This document shows, in pieces, positions 1-9,467 of a stretch of DNA of 54,795 bases. The notes beneath the pieces were generated by a model. The model did not search any database, was not told the DNA's origin, and saw only the letters and a program-made list of their open reading frames with translations. Position 1 is the first letter of the stretch; each line of letters opens with the position of its first letter. The stretch is from Acidiferrobacteraceae bacterium. Its GTDB lineage: Bacteria; Pseudomonadota; Gammaproteobacteria; Acidiferrobacterales; SZUA-150. Made by a program: the position numbers and the translations under genes. Location: NCBI GenBank assembly GCA_003228915.1, contig QIGL01000104.1, forward strand, positions 1-54,795, read 5' to 3'.

Positions 1-1
1 T

Positions 2-121
2 AAGCCTGTGCTAACGATTGCAGTAACGCTGACCGGTTTACTCGCCATTTCGTTTTGGGTAAGCCGGCAGGTTACGCGTAGCGTTTTTCCACCTAACTTA
101 ACGAATAAGGCAATTCCTTAA
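2..121 (+). CDS. 3' end of an unrecognised gene (partial, 5' end outside window)
   Basis: A reading frame open from the window edge encodes 39 residues and stops at TAA 119-121. The visible part holds one hydrophobic stretch (about residues 2-19, VLTIAVTLTGLLAISFW) followed by a basic, proline-containing tail, as in the last transmembrane helix and cytoplasmic tail of an inner-membrane protein. It runs convergently into ygfZ and overlaps its 3' end by about 29 bases. The family cannot be named from so little sequence, and a chance open frame is possible. Confidence 0.35.
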   Translation, partial: KPVLTIAVTLTGLLAISFWVSRQVTRSVFPPNLTNKAIP

Positions 122-1149
122 CCGTTAATTCTGGGCCGGTCTCATTTTCCAGGTGCAGGTCACCAGACTCTACGGCTTTGGTTTGAACAACTACTAAAAC
201 ATCAATGCCGGAGTTCGGGTTTGGTTCTGCGCTGACAATTGTGCCAGCGGCCTGGTTTGGAAAACTGGACGAAAAAATCTTGGCCCCTGCTAGCGGAAGT
301 TTCGCATCAGCGGTATGAAGCCTGAACATTCGCTGCTTCATTCAGTTTCCCCAGGTATTGCATGCGTGCGACAATTTCCTGGCCGGGATAACAACCCTTT
401 TTAAAATTTATACCATCAATTAACTCGAGATTTGTCATTTGCGGGACGAATGCCTCGCTGTTTTCAGTAGAGATTGCCGGTAAACCTGCCTGAATATCCA
501 GCCACGACCAGGCATGGTGACCTGTCAGTGAACATGCATCTGAGAGTTTATCCCAAAGCTGTATAATTGATTCAATTTCGCCCGCAATGATATAGCGCGG
601 GGTTTTACCGCTAATGTAAATCGCCGATAAATATTTTTTACTGCTTACGGTGTTATTCTTTTGTGAAATACTTTCAAATGAATTCTTGAGATTATGATAA
701 GCGCCATCACCTGATAGCCCAATAACAACCCAGTCCGATAATAAATCAATGATGACCTTGGCCCGCATGACGTACATTCGTAATTTCTTTGAGACTGCTT
801 CGACTAATTGTGTGTCGGCCAGCAAATAAAATCCATCATCCCGTTTAAATATAAGGAATAGAGCAAGTATTCTGCCTTTCGGAGTGCAATAGGCGCTCAG
901 TTGACTGCGATTTAGATCCAGTTTTTTTATATCGTTGGTCAACTGGCTTTGCAGGAAAGACTCACTATCTTCTCCAGAAACACGTAATACGGTAAGGCTG
1001 GATAAGTCTGCAAGCATGTCTCCCTTGGCTGCCAGGAGAACTTCTTCTTTAGGGCTTTTAAAAAAGGGATAAGTTGCAGACGTACAGTTAGCGCCTTTTG
1101 AGGCCAAAAAATCTGTCCATGTTCCTTTTTTATCAGTTTGCTGTTCCAT
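93..1149 (-). pseudogene. ygfZ: YgfZ-type folate-binding Fe-S repair protein, interrupted by a frameshift
   Basis: YgfZ is a tetrahydrofolate-dependent protein of the GcvT-like fold that supports assembly or repair of some Fe-S enzymes. The reading frame from ATG 1149 encodes the N-terminal and middle domains and carries the family signature KGCYPGQE near residue 250, but leaves the family pattern after QYLGKL and ends at 307. The missing C-terminal barrel (about 80 residues, beginning KQRMFRLHT) lies in another frame, 93-341. The break coincides with a direct 4-base repeat (TTCATTCA at 337-344 on the plus strand, TGAATGAA in the coding sense). Removing one copy restores continuous GKL-KQR-MF, which fits the family. 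It stands alone on the minus strand, divergent from sdhC. It may be a true inactivating mutation, a slippage-prone allele or a sequencing error. Confidence 0.85.
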
Positions 1150-1227
1150 GAAATTCTCTTATGGTTATATCTTGATGTAATGTTACAGATGCTCGAAACT
1201 AAACTTTCAAGTGTTGTAGCGGTCTAT

Positions 1228-1242
1228 AGAATAAACTATTCT
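1228..1242. promoter_or_regulatory. small perfect palindrome in the ygfZ/sdhC divergent promoter region
   Basis: AGAATA-AAC-TATTCT is a perfect 6-bp inverted repeat with a 3-bp centre, within the 223-bp space between the divergent ygfZ and sdhC starts. TATAGAAT just before and within its left arm resembles a -10 box, so the palindrome could be an operator over a promoter. No specific regulator can be assigned. Confidence 0.25.
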
Positions 1243-1372
1243 TTGCAGCAGGGAAGCCTACAAATTATGAGGCAAATACTTTAAAGTTAAGGGTAAGTTT
1301 CGGCAAGTTATTAGAAGAACGATAAAGGTGAGGCAATACCCTAAATAGCCAGTTCAAATGAGCCTGTAAAAA

Positions 1373-1753
1373 ATGGATAGACTAAAACCAAGGCCGGTAT
1401 ACCTAAATCTGCTGCAAATACGTCTGCCAATCGGCGGCCTGGTCTCGATTATTCACAGAATCACGGGCGTTTTCCTCGTTATTTCACTTCCGGTTGCCCT
1501 TTATTTATTAGATTTATCACTGGATAACCATGCTAATTTTCAAAAAGCGAAAGACCTGCTTTTTAGTAACCCTGGAAAAATTATACTCGTTTTATTAAGC
1601 GCAATATTCTTGCAGCACTTATTTTCCGGCATACGCCATCTTTTTATAGATATTGATATTGGTGTTGGCAAAAACACTGCCCGTAAAAGCGCCTGGGCCA
1701 CGTTGCTGTTAACGGCTATTGTCATCATTACCGGGGGGCTAATGCTTTGGTAA
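1373..1753 (+). CDS. sdhC: Succinate dehydrogenase cytochrome b556 subunit SdhC
   Basis: Inner-membrane anchor subunit of respiratory complex II, which binds heme b and the quinone site together with SdhD. The 126-residue protein has three hydrophobic segments (about 20-47, 68-85, 105-126). The SdhC signature SxxHRxTG is at residues 25-31 (Ser25 and Arg29 fit quinone-site residues). H82, in the pattern HxxxGIRH, matches the axial heme ligand of the E. coli protein. It is the first gene of sdhCDAB-sdhE, and its stop overlaps the sdhD start. Length and order are normal for the family. Confidence 0.96.
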   Translation: MDRLKPRPVYLNLLQIRLPIGGLVSIIHRITGVFLVISLPVALYLLDLSLDNHANFQKAKDLLFSNPGKIILVLLSAIFLQHLFSGIRHLFIDIDIGVGKNTARKSAWATLLLTAIVIITGGLMLW

Positions 1754-2100
1754 CACGTTGGCGACATGGCGGCATTCACCGGGGCTTGAATGAGTGGTTG
1801 ATGCAGCGCCTAACAGCAATTTATATCGGATTATTTGGCGTTTTTGTTAGCGTACGACTGTTATATTCGCCCATTAATGAATTTATTGCCTGGCAGGGCT
1901 GGATGAGCCAGCCGTTAGTGCGTATTGGTTGGACTATATTTATATTTTCACTGTTGTATCACGGCTGGGTTGGCCTGCGCAGTGTATTTATGGACTATGC
2001 AAAACCCCTATGGGTGAGATTCCTGATCGGCACAGTTTCTACATTGGTCTTTCTGGCCATGTCCATTTGGACAATAATAATTATTTTTAAAATTACATAA
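1747..2100 (+). CDS. sdhD: Succinate dehydrogenase membrane anchor subunit SdhD
   Basis: Second membrane anchor of complex II. The 117-residue protein has three transmembrane segments. The N-terminal [10 protein letters not shown] motif is typical, and [14 protein letters not shown] carries H72 (heme b ligand by family) and D83/Y84 (quinone-site residues, matching H71, D82, Y83 of E. coli). The chosen start is TTG 1747, which overlaps the sdhC stop; the next in-frame ATG (1801) would remove the residues just before the conserved QRLTA motif. Overlap implies translational coupling with sdhC. Confidence 0.95.
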   Translation: MVTRWRHGGIHRGLNEWLMQRLTAIYIGLFGVFVSVRLLYSPINEFIAWQGWMSQPLVRIGWTIFIFSLLYHGWVGLRSVFMDYAKPLWVRFLIGTVSTLVFLAMSIWTIIIIFKIT

Positions 2101-2107
2101 CAAGCCT

Positions 2108-3871
2108 ATGAGCATAGCCCGAAGAAAATTTGACTGTTTGGTGATCGGGGCCGGTGGCGGTGGCTTACGGGCTGCCTTGCAGCTGGCCGAAAGTGATGCC
2201 CACGTCGCTGTGGTATCAAAGGTATTTCCAACTCGCTCCCATACGGTGGCAGCCCAGGGCGGAATGAACGCGGCCCTGGGAAATGTCACGCCCGATAACT
2301 GGCACTGGCACATGTATGACACGATTAAGGGCAGTGATTACCTGGGCGACCAGGACGCCATTGAATATATGTGTCGCGCGGCCTCGCGCCTGGTGGTTGA
2401 GCTGGAACATTACGGCGTACCATTTTCCCGTATGGAGGATGGCCATATATACCAGCGCCCATTTGGCGGTCAAAGCCAGAATTTTGGTGGTGAACAGGTA
2501 GCCCGCACCTGTGCCGCAGCAGATCGTACCGGTCATGCCATTTTGCATAGCCTCTATCAACAAAATATCCGGGCCCGGACCCACTTTTTTGATGAATATT
2601 TTGTGATTGATCTGATTCTTGATGATGAAGGTAATGCCCTGGGCGCCCTGGCCCTTGAAATAGAGACCGGTGAGCCCTTGTTAATAGAAGCAAAAACAAC
2701 ATTACTGGCCACCGGCGGTGCCGGCAGAATGTTTCGGACCAGCACCAATGCCATGATTAATACCGGTGATGGTATCGCCATGGCCCTGCGTGCGGGTACG
2801 CCAATCCAGGACATGGAGTTTTTTCAATTCCATCCCACGGGTATTGCCGGAGTCGGTGTCCTGATTTCCGAGGGCGTGCGTGGAGAGGGCGGTTACCTGG
2901 TAAATGGGGTTGGCGAGCGTTTTATGGAACGTTATGCCCCCAATGCCAAGGACCTGGCAAGCCGGGACGTGGTTAGTCGCGCTATTGCTATCGAAGTCCG
3001 CGAGGGCAGGGGCTGTGGTCCCGATAAGGACCATGTTTTGTTAAAGGTTGATCATCTGGGTGCCGCCCCTATCCTGAAAAGATTGCCCGGAATCCGTGAC
3101 TTATCCATGCGTTTTGCCAATGTTGATCCTATCGAGAAACCGATACCCGTTTACCCCACCGCCCATTACACCATGGGAGGTATCCCCACCAACCGCTACG
3201 GCCAGGTAGTGGCACCTATCAGGCATGCCCCCGAAGAGGCCATCCAGGGTTTGTACGCGGTCGGAGAATGCGCCTGTGTGTCGGTGCATGGGGCCAACAG
3301 ACTGGGCGGAAATTCATTGCTCGATATTGTCGTGTTTGGCCGCGCCGCCGGTAATCATATAATTGAACACCTGAAAGAACATCGTTACCACAAATCGATA
3401 CCCGACGCGTTGGTCGAGAAACCATTGGCCAGGTTACACCGGTGGGATAAACGCGGTAAGGGTGAATCTGTAGATGAAATCAGAAAAGAGTTGCAAAAAA
3501 CCATGGAAGAAAACTGTGGCGTTTTTCGAACCCAGGAAGTGCTTGATGAGGGCGTGGTCAAGGTTAAAGTCCTGGAGTCAAGGCTCAATGACGCAGTCAT
3601 TACGGACCATAGCAAGGTATTTAACACGGCCCGTATTGAGGCCCTGGAACTTGAGAACCTAATGGATGTGGCCCTGGCCGCGGTGATTGGTGCCAGTGCC
3701 AGGCATGAAAGTCGCGGCGCCCATTCCCGGCTGGATTACCCGGAGCGAGATGATGTCAGTTGGCTCAAACATACACTTTATTTCAAGGAAGGTTACCAGC
3801 TGGATTATAAACCTGTGCGCATGAAACCGCTTTCGGTGGATTCGTTTCCGCCGAAGGAAAGAATATATTAA
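2108..3871 (+). CDS. sdhA: Succinate dehydrogenase flavoprotein subunit SdhA
   Basis: Catalytic subunit that oxidises succinate to fumarate at covalently bound FAD on the cytoplasmic face of the membrane. The 587-residue length is standard. Visible motifs: the Rossmann dinucleotide motif [11 protein letters not shown] at 14-24; SHTVAAQGG, in which H45 is the FAD-attachment histidine by homology; QFHPTG and GEGG of the active site; the catalytic-region [16 protein letters not shown]; and [13 protein letters not shown] near the C-terminal part of the FAD domain. It lies 7 bp after sdhD and 23 bp before sdhB, in the usual order. Confidence 0.98.
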   Translation: MSIARRKFDCLVIGAGGGGLRAALQLAESDAHVAVVSKVFPTRSHTVAAQGGMNAALGNVTPDNWHWHMYDTIKGSDYLGDQDAIEYMCRAASRLVVELEHYGVPFSRMEDGHIYQRPFGGQSQNFGGEQVARTCAAADRTGHAILHSLYQQNIRARTHFFDEYFVIDLILDDEGNALGALALEIETGEPLLIEAKTTLLATGGAGRMFRTSTNAMINTGDGIAMALRAGTPIQDMEFFQFHPTGIAGVGVLISEGVRGEGGYLVNGVGERFMERYAPNAKDLASRDVVSRAIAIEVREGRGCGPDKDHVLLKVDHLGAAPILKRLPGIRDLSMRFANVDPIEKPIPVYPTAHYTMGGIPTNRYGQVVAPIRHAPEEAIQGLYAVGECACVSVHGANRLGGNSLLDIVVFGRAAGNHIIEHLKEHRYHKSIPDALVEKPLARLHRWDKRGKGESVDEIRKELQKTMEENCGVFRTQEVLDEGVVKVKVLESRLNDAVITDHSKVFNTARIEALELENLMDVALAAVIGASARHESRGAHSRLDYPERDDVSWLKHTLYFKEGYQLDYKPVRMKPLSVDSFPPKERIY

Positions 3872-3894
3872 TTAGTTAATTGGTGCCCTGAATC

Positions 3895-4590
3895 ATGGAT
3901 ATTAAAATATATCGCTACAATCCTGAAACAGATAAAAAGCCCACTATGCGGCATTACAGTCTGCCCGACGATTATGTCGGCCCCATGTTACTGGATGCGT
4001 TAATAACACTGAAAGAACAAGACTCGACACTGTCATTTCGACGATCCTGTGGCGAAGGCGTGTGCGGGTCGGACGGTATGAATATCAATGGCCGTAATGG
4101 CCTTGCCTGCATCACCCCGCTGAAGGATTTAAAACAACCCATTGTATTGCGGCCATTACCAGGTATGCCCGTGATACGGGATCTGATAGTCGACCTGACT
4201 GTATTTTATGATCAGTACAAAACAGTCAAACCGTGGCTGACCAATAATGAACCGGTACCGGAAACCGAACGTCTGCAATCGCCAGCTGAGCGTGAAAAAC
4301 TCGATGGCCTGATTGAATGTGTTTTGTGTGCCTGCTGTTCCACGGCCTGCCCGTCGTTTTGGTGGAACCCGGACCGTTTCCTGGGTCCAGCGGCCTTGTT
4401 GCAGTCATGGCGTTTCCTGGCGGATAGCCGAGACCTGGCAACGGGTGAGCGATTAGACGACCTGGAAGATCCTTATCGCTTATTTCGCTGTCACAGTATT
4501 ATGAATTGCACCGATGTTTGTCCAAAAAACCTGAACCCGACAAAAGCCATTGGCCTGATTAAGCAAATGTTAATCAAACGATCTTTATAA
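3895..4590 (+). CDS. sdhB: Succinate dehydrogenase iron-sulfur subunit SdhB
   Basis: Electron-transfer subunit carrying [2Fe-2S], [4Fe-4S] and [3Fe-4S] clusters between SdhA and the membrane quinone site. In the 231-residue protein the N-terminal ferredoxin domain has C52, C57, D60 and C72 in SCGEGVCGSDG...LAC; the aspartate ligand is as in E. coli. The C-terminal domain has CVLCACCSTACP and CHSIMNCTDVCPK for the other two clusters. Its TAA shares a base with the sdhE ATG (TAATG), so the FAD-loading factor is translationally coupled. Confidence 0.97.
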   Translation: MDIKIYRYNPETDKKPTMRHYSLPDDYVGPMLLDALITLKEQDSTLSFRRSCGEGVCGSDGMNINGRNGLACITPLKDLKQPIVLRPLPGMPVIRDLIVDLTVFYDQYKTVKPWLTNNEPVPETERLQSPAEREKLDGLIECVLCACCSTACPSFWWNPDRFLGPAALLQSWRFLADSRDLATGERLDDLEDPYRLFRCHSIMNCTDVCPKNLNPTKAIGLIKQMLIKRSL

Positions 4591-4841
4591 TGGCCAATAC
4601 AATTACTGATAATGACAAATCAGTAGAAAGATTGCGTTGGCAGTGTCGCCGCGGAATGTTGGAGCTGGATATTATCTTGCAGCGGTTCTTAAACAACGAC
4701 TATCAACGCTTGAATGATCAGGAAAAACTCTCATTCTCCAAATTATTGGAAGATGCGGATGTAAATTTACTGGCTTATTTTAACCAAACAAAAAAATGTC
4801 CAGATCATAAGTTAAACCAAATTATCAATAAGATCATATAA
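4590..4841 (+). CDS. sdhE: FAD assembly factor SdhE
   Basis: Small cytoplasmic protein (83 residues) that promotes covalent attachment of FAD to SdhA. The conserved RGxxELD surface motif appears as RRGMLELD near residues 20-27, followed by the all-helical remainder and the usual acidic segment. Its start overlaps the sdhB stop, placing it in the operon with its client. A ygfX-like gene follows after four bases, the pair arrangement seen in many Gammaproteobacteria. Confidence 0.93.
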   Translation: MANTITDNDKSVERLRWQCRRGMLELDIILQRFLNNDYQRLNDQEKLSFSKLLEDADVNLLAYFNQTKKCPDHKLNQIINKII

Positions 4842-4845
4842 ATAA

Positions 4846-5292
4846 TTGATTTTTATAGTAAATAAATCAAGAATTCTGGCAATAGTGCTCCTGGTTTTTT
4901 ATCTGCTGGCTTTGTTGTCAGTCCTCATTTCCGGCGTTCATTTGATATTCAAAACCTTGCTGCTGCTGGCCATTCTCGCTAGCCTGGCAGATCAGGTGCG
5001 TCGGTATTTGCTGAGAACTCATAAAGATAGTCTGGTGCAGCTAAAACTGGCTGACAATGAGGTTATAAAAGTTCGCACGTTCGATAACGCTGACTGGTTG
5101 GCGACTGAGATGACAAGTTCTGTGGTCTGGCCCTGGATTTTAATGCTGAAACTAAAAGAACTTGGTCCGCAGGCTCGAAATTTTAAATTATTGATTGCCA
5201 GGGATGCGGTTAGCAGGGAAGAATTTCGTCAAATAAGCCTATGGGTTAACCAGGCTATGCCAATGCAAACCATTAAAAACCAGTCACCATAG
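4846..5292 (+). CDS. YgfX-like inner-membrane protein
   Basis: The 148-residue protein has two adjacent N-terminal hydrophobic segments (about 8-30 and 32-47) and then a soluble domain of about 95 residues rich in short strands. Topology, size and position right after sdhE match the YgfX/CptA family, whose E. coli member was described as an inhibitor of cytoskeletal proteins paired with SdhE. Whether it acts as a toxin here is unknown, and a role linked to SdhE is equally likely from context. The start is TTG 4846, since no ATG lies nearby. Its stop is three bases from the stop of convergent nadB. Confidence 0.7.
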   Translation: MIFIVNKSRILAIVLLVFYLLALLSVLISGVHLIFKTLLLLAILASLADQVRRYLLRTHKDSLVQLKLADNEVIKVRTFDNADWLATEMTSSVVWPWILMLKLKELGPQARNFKLLIARDAVSREEFRQISLWVNQAMPMQTIKNQSP

Positions 5293-5295
5293 GAT

Positions 5296-6972
5296 CTAGG
5301 TTATAGCCGCGATGTTTGGCTTTTTAGTTCGACTGGTCGGCGGCTTAAGAATGGTATCTTTTGGCGCCGAGGAATCATCTAGCTCGGGATAATCCCGGGT
5401 GTAGTGGAGACCTCTGCTTTCCTTGCGCGCTAATGCAGAACGAATAATCAGATCTGCGACATCGACCAGGTTACGTAACTCAACCAGGTCATTGCTAATC
5501 TTGAAATTACTGTAATACTCCTTAATTTCGTCTTTTAACAGATCGATTCTATGTTGGGCTCGCTGCAAACGTTTCGTGGTGCGGACAATGCCCACGTAGT
5601 CCCACATAAAACGCCTAAGCTCATCCCAGTTATGGGAAACCACAACTTGCTCGTCAGCATCAGTGACCCGGCTTTCGTCCCAGGCTGGCAAATTATTATG
5701 TTGATAATTTTTTGCTTGTTTGAGTTTTAAATTAATATCCTCTGCTGCCAACTTGGCAAAAACCAGGCACTCCAGTAATGAGTTACTGGCGAGTCGGTTG
5801 GCCCCATGCAGGCCGGTAAAGGCGCATTCCCCGATTGCATACAGTCCTGGTAGATCGGTGCGAGCGGACAAGTCCGTTAAAATGCCACCACAAGTGTAAT
5901 GGGCTGCTGGCACGACCGGGATTGGGTCAGTCGTGATGTCAATACTGAAAGATTTACACTTTTCGTAAACTGTCGGGAAATGATTTTTTATAAAATCGTC
6001 CGGCATGTGACTAATATCCAGGTTCACATGATCATCGCCCCGTCGTTTCATCTCGTAATCGATGGCACGGGCAACAATATCCCTGGGTGCAAGCTCACCC
6101 TTGGCATCATGATCGGCCATGAAAGATTTGCCATTAGTAAGTTTTAGCTTGCCGCCTTCACCCCTGACCGCCTCGGTAACAAGAAACGATTTGGCCTTGG
6201 GATGATAGAGACAGGTGGGATGGAATTGGACAAATTCCATGTTCCCGACCCGACAACCGGCTCGCCATGCCATGGCAATGCCATCACCTGTCGAGGTGTC
6301 CGGGTTGCTTGTGTAAAGGTAGACTTTTGCAGCGCCACCGGTTGCCAGAACAACAACCCTGGCGGCAAAGGCCTTAATTTTACCCGTCTTCCTGTCTAGC
6401 ACATAAGCACCGAGACAGGCGTTGTTGTCAGGGCCTGGATTCAGCCGGGTATCCAGTTTTGATTCAGTAATGAGATCGACCGCGATGTGGTCTTCGAAAA
6501 TGGTAACATTTTCATGTGAGCGCACCTGTTGTTCCAGTGTATTTTCAATGGCACGACCGGTCGCATCTGCTGCGTGGTAAACCCGCCTGTGGCTGTGCCC
6601 GCCCTCACGAGTTAAATGAAAAGAAGAATTTATTTCGTTCTCATTGCTATCGGCATTGGTGGTAAATAACACGCCTTTTTCGATGAGCCATGCAACGGCT
6701 TCCGGGCCATGGCGGACTACTTGTTTGACCGTTTCCTCCCGGCAGAGGCCGGCGCCGGCTAATTTTGTATCTTCAATATGTGACTCGAAACTGTCCGTAT
6801 CTTTGTTTGCAACCGCGGCAACACCGCCTTGGGCATACAGGCTGGAGCCTTCTGAAAATGCGCCCTTGGCAAGTATTGAAACCCTGGTATTGTCAGCCAG
6901 GCGCAGGGCGAGACTGAGTCCTGCAGCACCTGCACCCAGGATAAGGACGTCGGTATTGATCTGTTTTGTCAT
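5296..6972 (-). CDS. nadB: L-aspartate oxidase NadB
   Basis: FAD enzyme that oxidises L-aspartate to iminoaspartate, the first step of de novo NAD synthesis. The start at ATG 6972 gives 558 residues, [18 protein letters not shown]; an upstream in-frame ATG at 7011 would add 13 residues not typical of the family. Motifs: dinucleotide fold [20 protein letters not shown], the NadB hallmark [20 protein letters not shown], and the late FAD motif [15 protein letters not shown]. The C-terminal helical domain holds [13 protein letters not shown]-like sequence. It is divergent from rpoE, as in many relatives. quinolinate synthase (nadA) is not nearby. Confidence 0.96.
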   Translation of the reverse strand: MTKQINTDVLILGAGAAGLSLALRLADNTRVSILAKGAFSEGSSLYAQGGVAAVANKDTDSFESHIEDTKLAGAGLCREETVKQVVRHGPEAVAWLIEKGVLFTTNADSNENEINSSFHLTREGGHSHRRVYHAADATGRAIENTLEQQVRSHENVTIFEDHIAVDLITESKLDTRLNPGPDNNACLGAYVLDRKTGKIKAFAARVVVLATGGAAKVYLYTSNPDTSTGDGIAMAWRAGCRVGNMEFVQFHPTCLYHPKAKSFLVTEAVRGEGGKLKLTNGKSFMADHDAKGELAPRDIVARAIDYEMKRRGDDHVNLDISHMPDDFIKNHFPTVYEKCKSFSIDITTDPIPVVPAAHYTCGGILTDLSARTDLPGLYAIGECAFTGLHGANRLASNSLLECLVFAKLAAEDINLKLKQAKNYQHNNLPAWDESRVTDADEQVVVSHNWDELRRFMWDYVGIVRTTKRLQRAQHRIDLLKDEIKEYYSNFKISNDLVELRNLVDVADLIIRSALARKESRGLHYTRDYPELDDSSAPKDTILKPPTSRTKKPNIAAIT

Positions 6973-7100
6973 TGAAAAAAGTTGTATAACTGTCTGAGTA
7001 TCATAGGTCATGCTAGCATAGGTCTAAATCGTATAAATCAGAAATTGAACTTTTACAGCCGTTCCCGACGATAAATATCATAAAAAACAACTGTGTTTAC

Positions 7101-7127
7101 GAACTTTCACAACAAACTACTGTCTCT
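7101..7127 (+). promoter_or_regulatory. candidate sigma-E promoter of rpoE-rseA-rseB
   Basis: GAACTT at 7101-7106, followed after exactly 16 bases by TCTCT at 7123-7127, fits the sigma-E consensus (GAACTT, 16-17 bases, TCTGA): a perfect -35 and a partial -10. It lies 53-79 bases before the rpoE start, where an autoregulatory promoter is expected. The -10 is inside the 6-base loop of a perfect palindrome ACTACT(7116-7121)/AGTAGT(7128-7133). Confidence 0.55.
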
Positions 7128-7179
7128 AGTAGTAACAGTGCCCGTCTATTTTCCGAGTGGGTTTAATGGGTGCCAGTGA

Positions 7180-7767
7180 ATGAATAATAAACAGGTTGAT
7201 CAATCACTGGTGCTAAAGGTGCAAAGTGGCGACAAGTCGGCCTTTGATTTACTAGTACTGAAATACCAGCATCGGGTGGCCAAGCTTGTTTCCAGGTTTA
7301 TTTATAACCATGCCGAGGTTGAAGATGTCACACAGGAAGTTTTCATCAAGGCTTACCGTGCCCTGGCGAATTTTCGTGGAGACAGCGCCTTTTATACCTG
7401 GCTGTATAGAATTGCAGTAAATACGGCCAAGAATTACCTGGTGACAATGAGTCGGCGGCCACCGAGCACCGACCTGGAAGCAGCAGATGCTGAAAACATG
7501 GAATTAGGTGCAAGTTTACGCGAAAACGCCACGCCAGAATCGAATATGCTGGCAAGAGAAATAGGCGAAACCGTTAAACAGGCCGTAGAGCAATTGCCGG
7601 AAGATCTTAAAACAGCAATTGTACTTAGGGAAATTGAAGGGCTGAGCTATGAAGAAATTGCTGATGTCATGGCCTGTCCAATTGGCACAGTCAGATCTCG
7701 AATTTTTCGTGCCCGCGAGGCGATAGATTCTGACTTAAGGCCGCTAATATCTGATACAGACGAATAG
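7180..7767 (+). CDS. rpoE: Envelope-stress sigma factor RpoE (AlgU type)
   Basis: ECF sigma factor that directs RNA polymerase to envelope-stress genes. The 195-residue protein has region 2 (about 10-95, with FIKAYRALANFRGDSAFYTWLYRIAVNTAKNYL split by the DNA-melting and -10 recognition helices), a short linker, and region 4 (about 130-185) with LSYEEIADVMACPIGTVRSRIFRAR for -35 recognition. Similarity to E. coli RpoE is near identical in these helices. It is followed by its anti-sigma factor rseA and by rseB. The upstream GAACTT promoter suggests positive autoregulation. Confidence 0.98.
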   Translation: MNNKQVDQSLVLKVQSGDKSAFDLLVLKYQHRVAKLVSRFIYNHAEVEDVTQEVFIKAYRALANFRGDSAFYTWLYRIAVNTAKNYLVTMSRRPPSTDLEAADAENMELGASLRENATPESNMLAREIGETVKQAVEQLPEDLKTAIVLREIEGLSYEEIADVMACPIGTVRSRIFRAREAIDSDLRPLISDTDE

Positions 7768-7790
7768 AAGTTAAAAGAGGTGGGTGTAAT

Positions 7791-8333
7791 ATGAACGAGA
7801 AACTCTCAGCATTAATGGATGGTGAGCTGAACGAGGCAGAAACCAGTAAAATTCTTTCTCAACTTGAGAAAGATAAAGACTTGCGTGCTACCTGGAGCCG
7901 GTATCACCTTGCTGCGTCTGCCTTGCATGACGATATCACGCAGTTGAGCAACTCAGGCCTTGCCGACAAGGTTGCAAAAGAAATTGCAGCCGAGCCGTTT
8001 ATTGTCTCACCTGGTTGGTGGCGACAGTCAAATAAAAAAGCTATTAAATTAGCGGGTAGTTTGGCCATCGCAGCATCAGTGGCCGCCATTGCCGTTATTA
8101 GCTTGCAGGTCGATTCACCGAATCAGGCCAATCCGCAGAGTATTGCCAGCCTTGAGCCCATTAGTTCGGGTGATTTCATACGCGCCAGTGGAACACGCTG
8201 GCGCAATGGCTCGAGCAGTACTGAAAGGGCGTTGAATATGTATCTTGTTGAGCATAGCGAATTTAATCCCGCATCTAACTTCAAGGGTATGATGGGTTAT
8301 GGGCGTATTGCCGGTTACGATATGGCTAAATGA
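7791..8333 (+). CDS. rseA: Anti-sigma-E factor RseA (MucA-like)
   Basis: Inner-membrane protein that holds RpoE inactive through its cytoplasmic N-terminal domain and is cleaved by regulated proteolysis under stress. In the 180-residue protein the N-terminal segment MNEKLSALMDGEL and WSRYHLAASAL (to about residue 45) match the sigma-binding fold. A single hydrophobic helix lies at about 85-104 (LAGSLAIAASVAAIAVISL), followed by a periplasmic tail. A good Shine-Dalgarno sequence (AGAGGTG) lies before ATG 7791. It overlaps rseB by four bases (ATGA), indicating coupled translation. Confidence 0.92.
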   Translation: MNEKLSALMDGELNEAETSKILSQLEKDKDLRATWSRYHLAASALHDDITQLSNSGLADKVAKEIAAEPFIVSPGWWRQSNKKAIKLAGSLAIAASVAAIAVISLQVDSPNQANPQSIASLEPISSGDFIRASGTRWRNGSSSTERALNMYLVEHSEFNPASNFKGMMGYGRIAGYDMAK

Positions 8334-9295
8334 AATACAAGATTGCCACAATTAGTTTGTTGCTCATGCTCGCCATGGGCAGCGGTATCGTTCATGCGGA
8401 ACAAGCGGCCCTGCAGTGGTTGATGAAAATGGGAAAAGCGGCCCAGGATCTTAATTATCGCGGAATTTTTGTTTATCAACACGATTCTCAGCTTGAGAGT
8501 ATGCAAATTGCACACCGGGTCAAACGCGGCATTACAAAAGAGCGCCTGCTTTCCCTGAATAATGCACCACGAGAAATAATTAGGGATAATAATATTATCC
8601 GCTGTTACCTGCCCGACGAAGATTCAATTGTCATTGAACATCGCAAAGCTAACGAAAAAAATTTCCCCCGCATAATTCCTAAAAATCTTGCCAGGCTTAA
8701 AGATAGCTACAATTTTTTATTGGGCCCTCAGCAACGTATTACCGACAGAATGGCCCAACATGTCATTATCAAACCAAAAGACAAATATCGATATGGTTAT
8801 CATTTATGGGCCGATTTAAAAACTGGCTTGTTGCTCAAATCTGACCTGATTAATTCAGAAGGCAAGGTATTGGAGCAGTTCATGTTTACAAGCCTGGACA
8901 TCGGCGGCCAGATAAAAGACAAAGAATTAGAACCTCGGTCAAATTCATTAAACCTCAAGAAGCTTCTAAAAAGTGATAACAAAACACCATTAGAGAAAAC
9001 TCAATGGCGTGTCAGCAGGCTACCGGAGGGTTTTGTATCTACATTACATATAAAACGTACTGTCCCTATGCATGACGAGCCTGTTGAGCACATGGTGTTA
9101 ACCGACGGATTGGCGGCAGTATCAGTTTTTATAGAAAAAAAGAAAAATTCCGAACAGATTGTGAGCGGCCCTAATTCAATGGGGGCGGTGAATGCCTATA
9201 TTCGGGCAACTGGCGACCACCAAATCACCGTCATAGGCGAGGTGCCCGCGATCACGGTAATACAGATTGCTCGAGCGGTAGAGTTATCAAAGTAG
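8330..9295 (+). CDS. rseB: Periplasmic sigma-E regulator RseB (MucB-like)
   Basis: Periplasmic protein that binds the RseA tail and shields it from the site-1 protease until lipid or LPS signals release it. The 321-residue protein has a signal peptide (cleavage likely after VHA, residue 23), a large N-terminal lipoprotein-carrier-like domain beginning AALQWLMKMGKAAQDLNYRG with the family pattern NYRGIFVYQH, and a smaller C-terminal domain (about 225-320). It is the last recognisable sigma-E gene; neither rseC nor a DegP/MucD protease gene follows, and lepA comes next after a terminator-like hairpin. Confidence 0.93.
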   Translation: MKYKIATISLLLMLAMGSGIVHAEQAALQWLMKMGKAAQDLNYRGIFVYQHDSQLESMQIAHRVKRGITKERLLSLNNAPREIIRDNNIIRCYLPDEDSIVIEHRKANEKNFPRIIPKNLARLKDSYNFLLGPQQRITDRMAQHVIIKPKDKYRYGYHLWADLKTGLLLKSDLINSEGKVLEQFMFTSLDIGGQIKDKELEPRSNSLNLKKLLKSDNKTPLEKTQWRVSRLPEGFVSTLHIKRTVPMHDEPVEHMVLTDGLAAVSVFIEKKKNSEQIVSGPNSMGAVNAYIRATGDHQITVIGEVPAITVIQIARAVELSK

Positions 9296-9403
9296 TTGCC
9301 TGATCCCCTGATTATATTGTCTGCTACAGGTTCTTCTCCTCCACTAAATAAGCTATTATCCCGCGGCAACAGAACAGCTGTGGCGGAAATACCCGCCTGC
9401 GTG

Positions 9404-9427
9404 AGGCGCTTTAGGCGCCTTGTTTTT
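9404..9427 (+). terminator. rho-independent terminator after rseB
   Basis: AGGCGC (9404-9409), loop TTTAG, GCGCCT (9415-9420), then TGTTTTT. A 6-bp GC-rich stem with a T-run lies between rseB and lepA, separating the stress operon from lepA-lepB. Confidence 0.6.
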
Positions 9428-9467
9428 ATCTGATGTTCCTATAATGAAATAGTTTAAGAGCGCTGCC

